The translations under genes and the position numbers were made by a program. The notes beneath the pieces are model-generated. The model worked only from the letters and a program-made list of their open reading frames with translations, was not told the DNA's origin and ran no database searches. From assembly GCF_025567265.1 (NCBI RefSeq), contig NZ_JAOQJW010000022.1, forward strand, positions 5,046-69,045: 64,000 nucleotides of DNA. Direction: 5' to 3'. Shown here in pieces: positions 34,508 to 42,195 of this stretch; position 1 is the first letter of the stretch; every line of letters begins with the position of its first letter. Origin of the DNA: Dorea_A amylophila (GTDB lineage: Bacteria > Bacillota > Clostridia > Lachnospirales > Lachnospiraceae).

Positions 34508-34556
34508 CGTCTCTCTCCTTACAGATATTTTTCTTTCACGTATTTTTTATATAATC

Positions 34557-35474
34557 TTACAGATATTTAGCTTTTGCGTCGCGAACCATCTTAGCTGCTT
34601 CTTCAACGATAGCCATGTCTTCTTCTACTAATGCCGGCAGTGGCTCTCTTACTCCGCCAAGTTCCAGACCTTCGTTGATCTTTAACATAGCTTTGATTAC
34701 TGCGTACATATTTCCGTGTGCAGAACACATCTTATAGATAATCTCATCACAAGCATACTGGATTTCTCTTGCTTCTTCCATCTTTCCGGCTCTTACATAC
34801 TCGTCTAATTTCAGATATAATTCCGGCATAACTCCGTATGTACCACCGATTGCTCCTTCAGCTCCGATGACACGTCCACTCATGAACTGCTCATCTGGTC
34901 CGTTGAAGATAATGTAGTCAGGGCCTGCTGCCTGTTTGAACATCTGGATATCCTGTACCGGCATAGAAGAGTTCTTAACACCAATTACGTTAGGATTCTT
35001 TCTCATCTCTGCGAAAAGTCCCTGTGTAAGAGCTACTCCTGCAAGCTGTGGAATGTTGTAGATTACGAAGTCTGTGTTTGGTGCTGCTGCACTGATGTCA
35101 TTCCAGTACTGAGCGATTGCATACTCTGGCAGATGGAAGTAGATCGGTGGGATTGCTGCGATTGCATCAACTCCAAGGCTTTCTGCATGTCTTGCAAGCT
35201 CCTGGCTGTCTTTTGTGTTGTTGCATGCAACGTGTGCGATTACTGTAAGCTTTCCTTCTGCTGCTTTCATAACGTTTTCAAGGATGATCTTACGGTCTTC
35301 TACGCTCTGGTAGATACATTCTCCTGATGAACCGTTAACGTATACACCTTTTACACCTTTTTCTACGAAGTACTTTGTCAGTGCCTGTACGCCTTCCGGA
35401 CTTACATTGCCTTCGTTGTCATAACATGCATAGAATGCTGGGATTACGCCTTTGTACTTTTCAAGATTTCTCAT
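34557..35474 (-). CDS. nanA: N-acetylneuraminate lyase
   Basis: Splits Neu5Ac into ManNAc and pyruvate. The 305-residue class I aldolase has YVNGSSGECIYQS (the GSSGE carboxylate-binding motif), catalytic Tyr in VIYNIPQLAG and the Schiff-base lysine in VIGVKNSSM. GSSGE and the position in a nan operon separate it from dihydrodipicolinate synthase. AGGAG precedes the ATG. It follows nanE by 62 bases. Confidence 0.96.
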   Translation of the reverse strand: MRNLEKYKGVIPAFYACYDNEGNVSPEGVQALTKYFVEKGVKGVYVNGSSGECIYQSVEDRKIILENVMKAAEGKLTVIAHVACNNTKDSQELARHAESLGVDAIAAIPPIYFHLPEYAIAQYWNDISAAAPNTDFVIYNIPQLAGVALTQGLFAEMRKNPNVIGVKNSSMPVQDIQMFKQAAGPDYIIFNGPDEQFMSGRVIGAEGAIGGTYGVMPELYLKLDEYVRAGKMEEAREIQYACDEIIYKMCSAHGNMYAVIKAMLKINEGLELGGVREPLPALVEEDMAIVEEAAKMVRDAKAKYL

Positions 35475-35536
35475 GGTTTCTTTCTCCTTTTCTTTGTCTT
35501 TTTATATAAATTTAATTTAATAAGTTCCTTGCGGAA

Positions 35537-36226
35537 TTATCTTTCCATTTCTTCTACAAATGATTTTGTGATCAGCTGTGGTCTTGTGATAATAGACCCT
35601 ACAACGACGCTGTATGCACCAAGCTCGATCACATGTTTTGCTTTTGCCGGTGTATTGATATTACCTTCTGCGATCACTCTGTGTTTTGCTTTTGCAACAA
35701 TCTTTCTTAAGATTTCGAAATCATTTGCCTCGATCTTATCGCCTTTACTCTGCTCTGTGTAACCAACCATCGTAGTTCCGATAAAATCAAATCCGAGTTC
35801 ATCGGCATGCAGTGCTTCTTCTACAGTAGAGCAGTCTGCCATAAATAACTGATCCGGATATTTTGCTTTTACTTCCTTAAAGAACTCATCCAGTGTCTTT
35901 CCGCCTGGTCTCTTAGAAATAGTAGCATCCATAGCGATGATCTCCGGTTTTACTTCCATCAGTTCTTCGATTTCTTTCATCGTTGGTGTAATGTAAATAT
36001 CGCTGTCATCATAATCTCTCTTTACGATTCCGATGACCGGAAGGTCAACCTGTGACCGGATCTCCTTGATATCTTCTTTTGTATTTGCACGAATTCCACT
36101 AGCACCTCCCTGCTTTGCAGCCAGTGCCATTCTTCCCATAATGAATGAAGAATGTAATGGTTCATCCGGTAATGCCTGACATGATACAATTAATTTACCC
36201 TTCAGATTTTCAACTTTCTGATTCAT
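35537..36226 (-). CDS. nanE: N-acetylmannosamine-6-phosphate 2-epimerase
   Basis: Converts ManNAc-6-P to GlcNAc-6-P. The 229-residue TIM barrel contains SCQALPDEPLHSSF near the start, GASGIRANT, GIVKRDY with the catalytic lysine, IAMDATISKRPGG, DCSTVEEA and the phosphate site VVGSIITRP. The start at 36226 follows AAGGAGG; a more upstream ATG overlaps that site. It is the first gene of the long nan operon and has its own promoter and upstream operator-like box. Confidence 0.95.
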   Translation of the reverse strand: MNQKVENLKGKLIVSCQALPDEPLHSSFIMGRMALAAKQGGASGIRANTKEDIKEIRSQVDLPVIGIVKRDYDDSDIYITPTMKEIEELMEVKPEIIAMDATISKRPGGKTLDEFFKEVKAKYPDQLFMADCSTVEEALHADELGFDFIGTTMVGYTEQSKGDKIEANDFEILRKIVAKAKHRVIAEGNINTPAKAKHVIELGAYSVVVGSIITRPQLITKSFVEEMER

Positions 36227-36255
36227 TTTTTTGTTCCCTCCTTCGTTCTGCAATC

Positions 36256-36284
36256 AGTATAGTATTGTTCGATTTTATTTTCAA
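36256..36284 (-). promoter_or_regulatory. Promoter of the nan operon
   Basis: TTGAAA (36284-36279), 17-base spacer, TATACT (36261-36256), just before nanE. Confidence 0.78.
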
Positions 36285-36299
36285 GTACCTTTTCAGTTC

Positions 36300-36314
36300 T
36301 TGAAACTTCTTTCA
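36300..36314. promoter_or_regulatory. Operator-like box upstream of the nan promoter
   Basis: TTGAAACTTCTTTCA, an inverted repeat GAAA-N4-TTTC, 15 bases upstream of the -35 box of nanE. It also resembles a CcpA cre site lacking the central CG. RpiR or CcpA could bind. Confidence 0.55.
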
Positions 36315-36402
36315 CCCTTTTCAATTCTTCTCTCTGTTTTTTCCTATTTTAAAATCCGTTTTTTATGCAATATGCACAATTCCAGGTAGTTTCTTTCCAG
36401 TT

Positions 36403-36417
36403 TCGAAAGTAGTTTCA
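36403..36417. promoter_or_regulatory. Operator-like box upstream of the nagB promoter
   Basis: TCGAAAGTAGTTTCA, again GAAA-N4-TTTCA, 16 bases upstream of the nagB -35 box, mirroring the layout at nanE. Confidence 0.55.
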
Positions 36418-36433
36418 GTTCATGCTATTTTAC

Positions 36434-36461
36434 TTGAAAATTCATTTATAATGTATATACT
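36434..36461 (+). promoter_or_regulatory. Promoter of nagB
   Basis: TTGAAA (36434-36439), 16-base spacer, TATACT (36456-36461); both boxes equal those of the divergent nan promoter. Confidence 0.75.
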
Positions 36462-36506
36462 AATATTCAGAAACAAAAAAACAATAGAATAAGGAGAGAT
36501 TTTATT

Positions 36507-37238
36507 ATGGTAATTTATAAAGCAAAAGACTATCAGGATATGAGCCGTAAGGCCGCAAACATCATTTCTGCACAGATTATTATGAAACCAAACTGTGTAC
36601 TTGGACTTGCAACCGGATCTTCACCGGTCGGTACATATAAACAGCTGATCGAATGGTATAAGAAAGGGGATCTTGATTTTTCCCAGGTTACAAGTGTAAA
36701 CCTCGATGAATACAAAGGACTCAGTCCTGAAAATGATCAGAGCTACAGATATTTCATGAATACCAATCTCTTTGATCATGTAAACATCGACAAAACCCGT
36801 ACTTTCGTTCCGGACGGACTGGAAGCAGATTCCGAGAAAGCCTGCAACGATTATAATGCAGTCATCCGTAAGCAGGGCGGTGTAGACCTCCAGCTTCTCG
36901 GTCTTGGACACAACGGACATATCGGATTCAACGAACCAGGTGCCGCTTTTGAGAAAGAGACACACTGCGTAGATCTGACAGAAAGTACAATTGAAGCCAA
37001 TAAGCGTTTCTTCGAATCTGAAGATGATGTTCCGAGACAGGCTTATACAATGGGAATTAAGAATATCATGCAGGCCAAGAAAATTTTGGTTGTTGTAAGC
37101 GGAGAAGATAAGGCGGATATCTTAAAAGAGGTCTTATACGGACCAATTACTCCGGAAGTTCCTGCTTCTATTCTTCAGTTACATAATGATGTTACGATTG
37201 TAGCTGATGAAGCAGCACTCAGTAAGATCGATATGTAA
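36507..37238 (+). CDS. nagB: Glucosamine-6-phosphate deaminase
   Basis: Turns glucosamine-6-phosphate into fructose-6-phosphate and ammonia, the last step of amino sugar use. The 243-residue product has GLATGSSPVGTY (phosphate site), VNLDEYKGL with the catalytic Asp, and GLGHNGHIGFNEPG with the active-site His. It lacks the C-terminal extension of allosteric E. coli NagB, as usual in Bacillota. AAGGAG precedes the ATG. It is divergent from nanE and shares the same promoter plan, so both arms should respond together. Confidence 0.97.
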   Translation: MVIYKAKDYQDMSRKAANIISAQIIMKPNCVLGLATGSSPVGTYKQLIEWYKKGDLDFSQVTSVNLDEYKGLSPENDQSYRYFMNTNLFDHVNIDKTRTFVPDGLEADSEKACNDYNAVIRKQGGVDLQLLGLGHNGHIGFNEPGAAFEKETHCVDLTESTIEANKRFFESEDDVPRQAYTMGIKNIMQAKKILVVVSGEDKADILKEVLYGPITPEVPASILQLHNDVTIVADEAALSKIDM

Positions 37239-37250
37239 TATGAATAAAAA

Positions 37251-37318
37251 ATCCCGGTATGTGAATCAGACATTTTTGAGCATCCAGTTCATTGTCATTT
37301 CTCATACCGGGATCTTTT
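37251..37318. terminator. Bidirectional terminator between nagB and lgt
   Basis: ATCCCGGTATG (37251-37261) pairs with CATACCGGGAT (37303-37313). CTTTTTC follows on the plus strand, and a run of T (complement of AAAAAA) on the minus strand. The loop is about 41 bases. Confidence 0.8.
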
Positions 37319-37349
37319 TCTGTATTCGATTTTATTTGCGGCAGCCGGA

Positions 37350-38213
37350 CTATTTTTGTAAAGCTGCTGCTTTTTTTCTTCCTGCAATGATCAGTATAGC
37401 GGATATCACTACAATCGTGCCTGCCAACAGCTGAGAGACCGGAAGTCCAACTTTTGGCAGCAACAGCTGATCGGTTCTAAGTCCTTCGATCCAGAGTCTG
37501 CCAAGACCATACCCCAAGAGATAGATCAGGAAGACTTCCCCATCGAATTTCTTATGCTTGCGGTACAACAGCATGATGATCAGCACCATCAGACACCACA
37601 GGGATTCGTACAGGTAGGTCGGATGAACCTGAATATACATGACTCCTTTGACTGTCTCGGCATGATTCCACATCTTTGTTGTGATGTCCGAACTTCTTAC
37701 CGCATCCACCGGAAGTCTCATAGCAAACAGTCCATTCGTATATTCCCCAAAGGCTTCTCTGTTGAAGAAGTTCCCCCATCTTCCGATCATCTGTCCGGTG
37801 ATCAGACCAAATCCGCCGGTGTCAAATAACAGAAACGGTGATAATCCTTTTATTTTTGCAAATATAAATACTACAACAATTGCCGTGATCACACCGCCGT
37901 ATATGGCAAGACCGCCCTCACGGATGTTAATGATACTCTTAATATCGTCTTTATACATATCCCAGGAGAAGATTACATAATATGCCCTTGCTCCGATAAT
38001 TGAAAAGATAACTCCATATATTGCCAGATCATAATAATCTTCTACGTTCTGATGCGTACGCTTTGCTTCCATTACCGCCATCATAAGTCCCGCAAGTATT
38101 CCGATTCCTATGACGATTCCATAATATGCGATATCGAATCCAAAGACTGTGATATGATCGCCGACAGATTTTAAATGAATTCCCAGATTAGGGAAATCTA
38201 TGGTTCTGTGCAT
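37350..38213 (-). CDS. lgt: Prolipoprotein diacylglyceryl transferase
   Basis: Membrane enzyme that attaches diacylglycerol to the lipobox cysteine of prolipoproteins. The 287-residue product has about seven helices, the Lgt signature GRWGNFFNREAFG, an upstream YGVVIG-like helix (AYYGIVIGIGILAG) and GLGRLWIEGLRTDQL near the end. The start at 38213 has GAGGGGGG upstream; an earlier ATG nine codons away lacks a site. It follows ychF by 38 bases. Confidence 0.95.
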   Translation of the reverse strand: MHRTIDFPNLGIHLKSVGDHITVFGFDIAYYGIVIGIGILAGLMMAVMEAKRTHQNVEDYYDLAIYGVIFSIIGARAYYVIFSWDMYKDDIKSIINIREGGLAIYGGVITAIVVVFIFAKIKGLSPFLLFDTGGFGLITGQMIGRWGNFFNREAFGEYTNGLFAMRLPVDAVRSSDITTKMWNHAETVKGVMYIQVHPTYLYESLWCLMVLIIMLLYRKHKKFDGEVFLIYLLGYGLGRLWIEGLRTDQLLLPKVGLPVSQLLAGTIVVISAILIIAGRKKAAALQK

Positions 38214-38250
38214 TGAAACAGCCCCCCTCTTTTCATCCATCTATTCCTGA

Positions 38251-39351
38251 TTATACATTAAACCGGAACAGCATGATATCTCCGTCTTTTACCACATAGT
38301 CTTTACCTTCCAGACGGATCAGACCTTTTTCTTTTGCTGCTGTGTGGCTTCCACACGCGATCAGATCATCGTAAGATACAACTTCTGCACGGATGAACCC
38401 ACGCTCAAAGTCAGAGTGGATCTTCCCTGCTGCCTGTGGTGCCTTCGTTCCTTCTGTGATTGTCCATGCACGAACTTCCGGCTCACCTGCTGTCAGATAG
38501 CTGATCAGTCCAAGCAGCTTATAACTTGCTTTGATCAGTTTTTCCAGACCTGATTCCTTTAATCCAAGATCCTCCAGGAACATTTTCTTTTCATCATCAT
38601 CCAGTTCTGAAATCTCTGCCTCAATCTCTGCACATACAACGAAAACTTCGCTCTGCTCACCTTTTGCATATTCACGGACAGCCTGTACACCTTCGTTATT
38701 GGCCGCATCATCTGCAAGATCATCTTCAGATACATTTGCCGCATAGATAACCGGTTTGTATGTCAGAAGATTATAGCTTTCCAGCCATGCCTGTTCTTCC
38801 TCGTCATCTGCTTCTTCGAATGTCTTTGCAAGCTTTCCATCTTCCAGATGCGCCTTGATCTTGTTCAGAAGTGCAAGCTCTTTTGCTGCAGATTTGTCAT
38901 TTCTTGCAACTTTGGAAACTTTGGAAATTCTTCTTTCCAGGATCTCAAGGTCAGAAAAGATCAGCTCTAAGTTGATCGTCTCGATATCACGAAGTGGGTT
39001 GATGCTTCCGTCTACGTGTACAATATTGCTGTTCTCGAAGCATCTTACTACGTGTACGATAGCATCTACTTCACGGATATTGGCAAGGAACTGGTTTCCA
39101 AGACCTTCTCCTTTGGAAGCTCCTTTGACAAGTCCGGCAATATCAACGAATTCAATTGCTGCCGGGATGATCTTCTTGGTATGATACATCTCACCCAATA
39201 CATTTAATCTCTCATCCGGTACGGTTACGACTCCTACGTTCGGGTCAATGGTACAGAATGGATAGTTTGCTGATTCTGCGCCTGCCTTTGTAAGTGAGTT
39301 GAACAGTGTACTTTTTCCTACATTTGGTAATCCTACGATTCCTAATTTCAT
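38251..39351 (-). CDS. ychF: Obg-type GTPase/ATPase YchF
   Basis: Cytosolic P-loop NTPase (OLA1/YchF group) that binds ATP rather than GTP and associates with ribosomes. The 366-residue product has GLPNVGKSTLFN, NYPFCTIDPNVGVV, DIAGLVKGASKGEGLGN, YAANVSEDD in place of NKxD, and a C-terminal TGS domain (GFIRAEVVSYDDL). AGGAGG precedes the ATG. It marks the edge of the conserved chromosome before the decayed island upstream. Confidence 0.96.
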   Translation of the reverse strand: MKLGIVGLPNVGKSTLFNSLTKAGAESANYPFCTIDPNVGVVTVPDERLNVLGEMYHTKKIIPAAIEFVDIAGLVKGASKGEGLGNQFLANIREVDAIVHVVRCFENSNIVHVDGSINPLRDIETINLELIFSDLEILERRISKVSKVARNDKSAAKELALLNKIKAHLEDGKLAKTFEEADDEEEQAWLESYNLLTYKPVIYAANVSEDDLADDAANNEGVQAVREYAKGEQSEVFVVCAEIEAEISELDDDEKKMFLEDLGLKESGLEKLIKASYKLLGLISYLTAGEPEVRAWTITEGTKAPQAAGKIHSDFERGFIRAEVVSYDDLIACGSHTAAKEKGLIRLEGKDYVVKDGDIMLFRFNV

Positions 39352-39403
39352 TTTTTATTTCCTCCTATAAATTTCTTGATTTCAGCATACTTATTTTTGC
39401 AAG

Positions 39404-39430
39404 TGGACCATTTAGTGGGCCATTATTTTC
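39404..39430. repeat. Left copy of an imperfect direct repeat flanking the decayed island
   Basis: TGGACCATTTAGTGGGCCAT and the next seven bases match the segment at 42143-42169 at about 20 of 27 positions. It overlaps the end of the integrase remnant. A remnant attachment site is possible. Confidence 0.35.
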
Positions 39431-39527
39431 TCTTTCCAAACCAATCTACAAATCTGGCTGAGTATAATCCCGTACTTTCCTGGGTTATTCCCTTGCCAAG
39501 TTCTTTGCCTTTTAAATCTTTTCCCAT
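39423..39527 (-). pseudogene. N-terminal stub of a tyrosine recombinase (integrase)
   Basis: A 34-residue frame starts MGKDLKGKELGKGI, continues TGLYSARFVDWFGKRK and stops at TAA. This is the arm-type DNA-binding opening of phage or Tn916-like integrases of Clostridia (the pattern KGKELGKGI..R.DG.Y.ARF.D..GKR). The rest of the roughly 390-residue protein is missing. It shows that a mobile element once sat here and has been lost. A near-consensus promoter lies directly upstream. Confidence 0.7.
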
Positions 39528-39569
39528 ATTTCAGCTTCTCTCATAAGAAGCCCTAATACAGTAACTTGT

Positions 39570-39598
39570 ATTATACCATAGCATCTTATCTTTGTGAA
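39570..39598 (-). promoter_or_regulatory. Promoter reading into the integrase stub
   Basis: TTCACA (39598-39593), 17-base spacer, perfect TATAAT (39575-39570). AATACAGTAACTTGTATT, an inverted repeat, spans the -10 box. Confidence 0.65.
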
Positions 39599-39607
39599 TA
39601 TTCATTT

Positions 39608-39679
39608 TTATCTCATCTCCTGTTTGTGATAGCTCTTTCCCTTCGTTTCTTTTGCAATAATTTCCATTATTTTAGCCAT
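39608..39679 (-). other. Possible 23-residue open frame
   Basis: MAKIMEIIAKETKGKSYHKQ then EMR and stop. AAGGAG lies nine bases upstream and the frame overlaps the end of the membrane-protein remnant. It may be a leftover end of a gene or a tiny peptide. Function unknown. Confidence 0.3.
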
Positions 39680-39921
39680 CGCACTTGTCTCCTTGCTCCC
39701 ATGTGTTTTTGTTCGCAATCATTATAATTGCAGCCCCGATACATCCAACGATGTTTGGAACGCTCACAAGTGAAAATATTCCAGGATTACAGCTCCCATC
39801 TATCGTATACTGGATTGTTTTATCCAACCCGTCCCTTGCAAGCTGCAAAGCAGCATATAACAAGACCATATGCTAAAACAAACGGGCTCCTTCTGCCCCA
39901 GAAATTAAACTCGTTTTCCAC
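39672..39921 (-). pseudogene. Frameshifted small membrane protein remnant
   Basis: One frame gives NEFNFWGRRSPFVLAYGL and VICCFAAC before a stop, and the next frame continues LLYAALQLARDGLDKTIQY to a hydrophobic segment PNIVGCIGAAIIMIA ending NKNTWEQ. Together they look like one membrane protein split by a frameshift near 39845. It directly follows the broken flavodoxin, as if both were one operon. I do not recognise the family. Confidence 0.4.
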
Positions 39922-40275
39922 TATTTACCATCATATCTAACATATCATCCTCTTCGGGCGTACGGTCGGTTTTATTTGCCAGTCCCTTTCCGGCGGTTTT
40001 AAAATAGCATTTTTATCCCTGACCTCTTTTAGCTGTGTGCCTGTCTGTCCCATGCCGATGCCACAGACTGCACGCACTTTATACAATTTTGCTGCCTCTT
40101 TATATCCTTTGATTCCTCCTGCCATAATCCAGCCGAGATAAATGATTTCACTGCCGGAAAGCACCTTGTTTTTTGCCTGCTGTAAACTATGTACCAGAAG
40201 ATTCAATTCATTTCCCAGTAATTGTGCATACTCTGCTGTGCTTCCGGTATTTGATGTATATATGATTGCTTTCAT
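39905..40275 (-). pseudogene. Flavodoxin gene with internal deletion and frameshift
   Basis: The start MKAIIYTSNTGSTAEYAQLL is a flavodoxin FMN phosphate loop (TSNTGST), followed by IIYLGWIMAGGIKGY and VCGIGMGQTG. After KNAI the frame runs to an early stop at 39937, while the neighbouring frame reads KTAGKGLANKTDRTPEEDD then MLDMM, like a normal acidic end. About 35-40 residues seem deleted, with a shift of frame. GGGAGG precedes the ATG at 40275. It is probably inactive; the 112-residue version would lack the second FMN loop. Confidence 0.65.
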
Positions 40276-40302
40276 TCTTATCTGACCTCCCATAATATAA
40301 AT

Positions 40303-40343
40303 GACGCAGTGCAAAACTGTAATATTACAATCTGCACTGCGTC
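40303..40343. repeat. Hairpin between the TetR gene and the flavodoxin remnant
   Basis: Perfect 11-base arms GACGCAGTGCA (40303-40313) and TGCACTGCGTC (40333-40343), with GTAATATTAC inside the loop. No strong T run follows on the minus strand. Confidence 0.6.
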
Positions 40344-40362
40344 TTAGCGTCTGGCTCTTATT

Positions 40363-40956
40363 TTACTGTTTCATTTCTTCTACAATTTTGTCCAGCATCT
40401 GTTCAAACTGACATTTCACTTTCGCCTTATCTGCTGCTCCATCATACACACTATAATAGATAAACATATTCGCATAAAATTGAACTGCATTCTCCTCTGG
40501 ATTTTTTATTTCCATATTTTTGAACAGGTCCTTCACGTATTCTGCCGGTCCGGATACCAGATATTGCTGATATAAATTCTGCATCTCTTCACTGCGAAAC
40601 TGCTCTATTGTAAGCATTTTCCGAAACGATGATGCAAAATCATCCTCTGTCCAATATTCATACATAGATTTGCTGTATTCCACCAAATCATCCAATGATA
40701 CTGTCTCATACTTTTCAGGCGTTTTCTCTTTATCCTCTTGTGGCATATCATATTCTGTTGCCTGTTCGCCATCCTGCTGCTCCATACGCCCCACAATACA
40801 GTCAAAAATATCTCTTTTGCTTTTGTAATGACGGTACAATGCCCCTTTTGTCATATCAAGCTCTCCTGCTATCTGGCTGACTGAGACAGCCTCATAACCA
40901 TCTCTGGCAAACAGATGTAGTGCCACAATTAATATTTCCTCTTTCCTATTACCCAT
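40363..40956 (-). CDS. TetR/AcrR family regulator
   Basis: Repressor-like protein of 197 residues. The helix-turn-helix is at about 22-50 (AVSVSQIAGELDMTKGALYR then HYKSKRDIFDCIV), in the standard TetR place near the N-terminus. The ligand domain is acidic and helical. GGAGG lies eight bases before the ATG at 40956. Its own promoter contains a perfect 20-base inverted repeat, so it very likely represses itself; the flavodoxin remnant downstream would have been in the same operon. It is intact although its partners are broken. Confidence 0.88.
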   Translation of the reverse strand: MGNRKEEILIVALHLFARDGYEAVSVSQIAGELDMTKGALYRHYKSKRDIFDCIVGRMEQQDGEQATEYDMPQEDKEKTPEKYETVSLDDLVEYSKSMYEYWTEDDFASSFRKMLTIEQFRSEEMQNLYQQYLVSGPAEYVKDLFKNMEIKNPEENAVQFYANMFIYYSVYDGAADKAKVKCQFEQMLDKIVEEMKQ

Positions 40957-40972
40957 GCACATTTCCTCCAAA

Positions 40973-41027
40973 ATAAATAAACGACCGTTTACATCTTAAT
41001 AATAGTAAACGGTCGTTTATTTATCAA
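40973..41027 (-). promoter_or_regulatory. Promoter and perfect palindromic operator of the TetR gene
   Basis: TTGATA (41027-41022), 17 bases, TATTAT (41004-40999). A perfect 20-base inverted repeat covers it: ATAAATAAACGACCGTTTAC (40973-40992) and its complement at 41005-41024, 12 bases apart. One half fills the -35/-10 spacer, the other lies after the -10 box. Confidence 0.82.
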
Positions 41028-41047
41028 AACTTTTCTTTTTGCTTATA

Positions 41048-41815
41048 TTATCTCTTTTTATAAATCAACAGCTCTGGATTTTCACCAGCTTTCTCATATG
41101 TACATACTAGAATAAAATCCATACTTGCCAGGATACCGAAACACCTGTCTCCTCCAAATTCAGACTCCAGTTGATTCCCCAGATATGTTTTCTGATCATC
41201 AAGGAATTTCACTTTTTTTCCATTCGGCAGAGTATATTCCAGATTCACATATTTTCCCACAAGTGCATTTAGTTTCTCTACCCTTGGAAGTCCGTCTATA
41301 TGCAGATCATTAATTTCATTTATCAATTGCTTTTTAAACTCTTCAAACTGCCCATTGTCACTAAGTTCATCATACCTTTTCCAGTAATCTAACTTTGGAA
41401 GCATTTCTTTCAGATAAGAACGTGCCTGTTCTTCGGTAAAGTTTTCATTTACCATATTCTTTACACATACATCAATCAATTCATCCATATCATTATATGT
41501 GTATGTTCCATCTGCATAGCACCATTTACAATACTCCTCATTTAATGTGCCATCCTTATCACGTCCCAATATGGAATCATCATCAATTGGCATCCCGCAA
41601 CACTGACAGATCAACTTTCTGGGTTCTCCCAAAAGCGTATTGATGGAAACATCAAATTCTTTCGATAAGAGCTTAAGTGTATCAGTATTTGGAACTGTAT
41701 CTCCATTTTCCCAGCGTGATACTGCCTGCCTTGTTACCATGATTTTATCTGCCAGTTCGTCTTGTGACATTCCTCTTTCTGTACGAAGTTTCAAAATAAT
41801 ATTTTTTGTTTCCAT
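41048..41815 (-). CDS. XRE-type helix-turn-helix protein with zinc-ribbon domain
   Basis: Predicted regulator of 255 residues. Residues 1-65 are a Cro/C1 helix-turn-helix (SQDELADKIMVTRQAVSRWE, NGDTVPNTDTLKLLS). A zinc ribbon follows (CQCCGMPIDDD and YCKWCYADG), typical of a family common in Lachnospiraceae, and then a C-terminal domain of about 110 residues with unknown role. GGAGG is eight bases before the ATG at 41815. It lies directly upstream of the TetR gene on the same strand within the island. Targets unknown. Confidence 0.82.
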   Translation of the reverse strand: METKNIILKLRTERGMSQDELADKIMVTRQAVSRWENGDTVPNTDTLKLLSKEFDVSINTLLGEPRKLICQCCGMPIDDDSILGRDKDGTLNEEYCKWCYADGTYTYNDMDELIDVCVKNMVNENFTEEQARSYLKEMLPKLDYWKRYDELSDNGQFEEFKKQLINEINDLHIDGLPRVEKLNALVGKYVNLEYTLPNGKKVKFLDDQKTYLGNQLESEFGGDRCFGILASMDFILVCTYEKAGENPELLIYKKR

Positions 41816-41906
41816 AGTCATCACCTCCATAAGCATATCATATAGATAAATTCATGTTCTGAAAAGCAACCTGCTGTTGCCATACCCTGTCTATATGATT
41901 TAATTA

Positions 41907-42032
41907 TCACTCTTTGGTCATGACTTTCCTGCACCAGGTTCTTGTCTTACAGTGAGGACATTTTAAATATCTTAGTAATGTCACAAACATAATTGTTGAT
42001 ATTACGCCAATAATTCCAGTTGCATAATCATA
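41907..42032 (-). pseudogene. C-terminal remnant of a membrane protein with a zinc motif
   Basis: An open stretch without a good start codon reads ATGIIGVISTIMFVTLLRYL then KCPHCKTRTWC and ends KVMTKE before a stop. It looks like the end of a small protein with one membrane helix and a zinc-binding CPHC site. The upstream part is lost. The rest of 41837-42195 shows only a terminator and one flanking repeat. Confidence 0.4.
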
Positions 42033-42078
42033 TCATAACCTAAACACCAGTTATTTTTATTATAATACTTACAACTAT

Positions 42079-42107
42079 GAAAAAGAAGCACTCATACAAG
42101 CGCTTCT
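42079..42107 (-). terminator. Terminator of the rsgA-rpe-thiN end
   Basis: Minus-strand AGAAGCGC and GTGCTTCT pair (one G-U) over an eight-base loop, followed by TTTTC. Confidence 0.75.
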
Positions 42108-42142
42108 CCTTACCACATTAGAGCTTTGATCAAAAGGTTAAT

Positions 42143-42169
42143 GGACCACAAAGTAGGCCATTTTTTCAA
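42143..42169. repeat. Right copy of the imperfect direct repeat
   Basis: TGGACCACAAAGTAGGCCAT and the following bases match 39404-39430 at about 20 of 27 positions. It lies just after the housekeeping gene thiN. Confidence 0.35.
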
Positions 42170-42195
42170 AAACTTACATGAATTTATATAGAGTT

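Noticed and set aside
37350..38240. Longer lgt start at 38240
   Set aside because: The ATG at 38213 is directly preceded by GAGGGGGG and gives the normal Lgt N-terminus.
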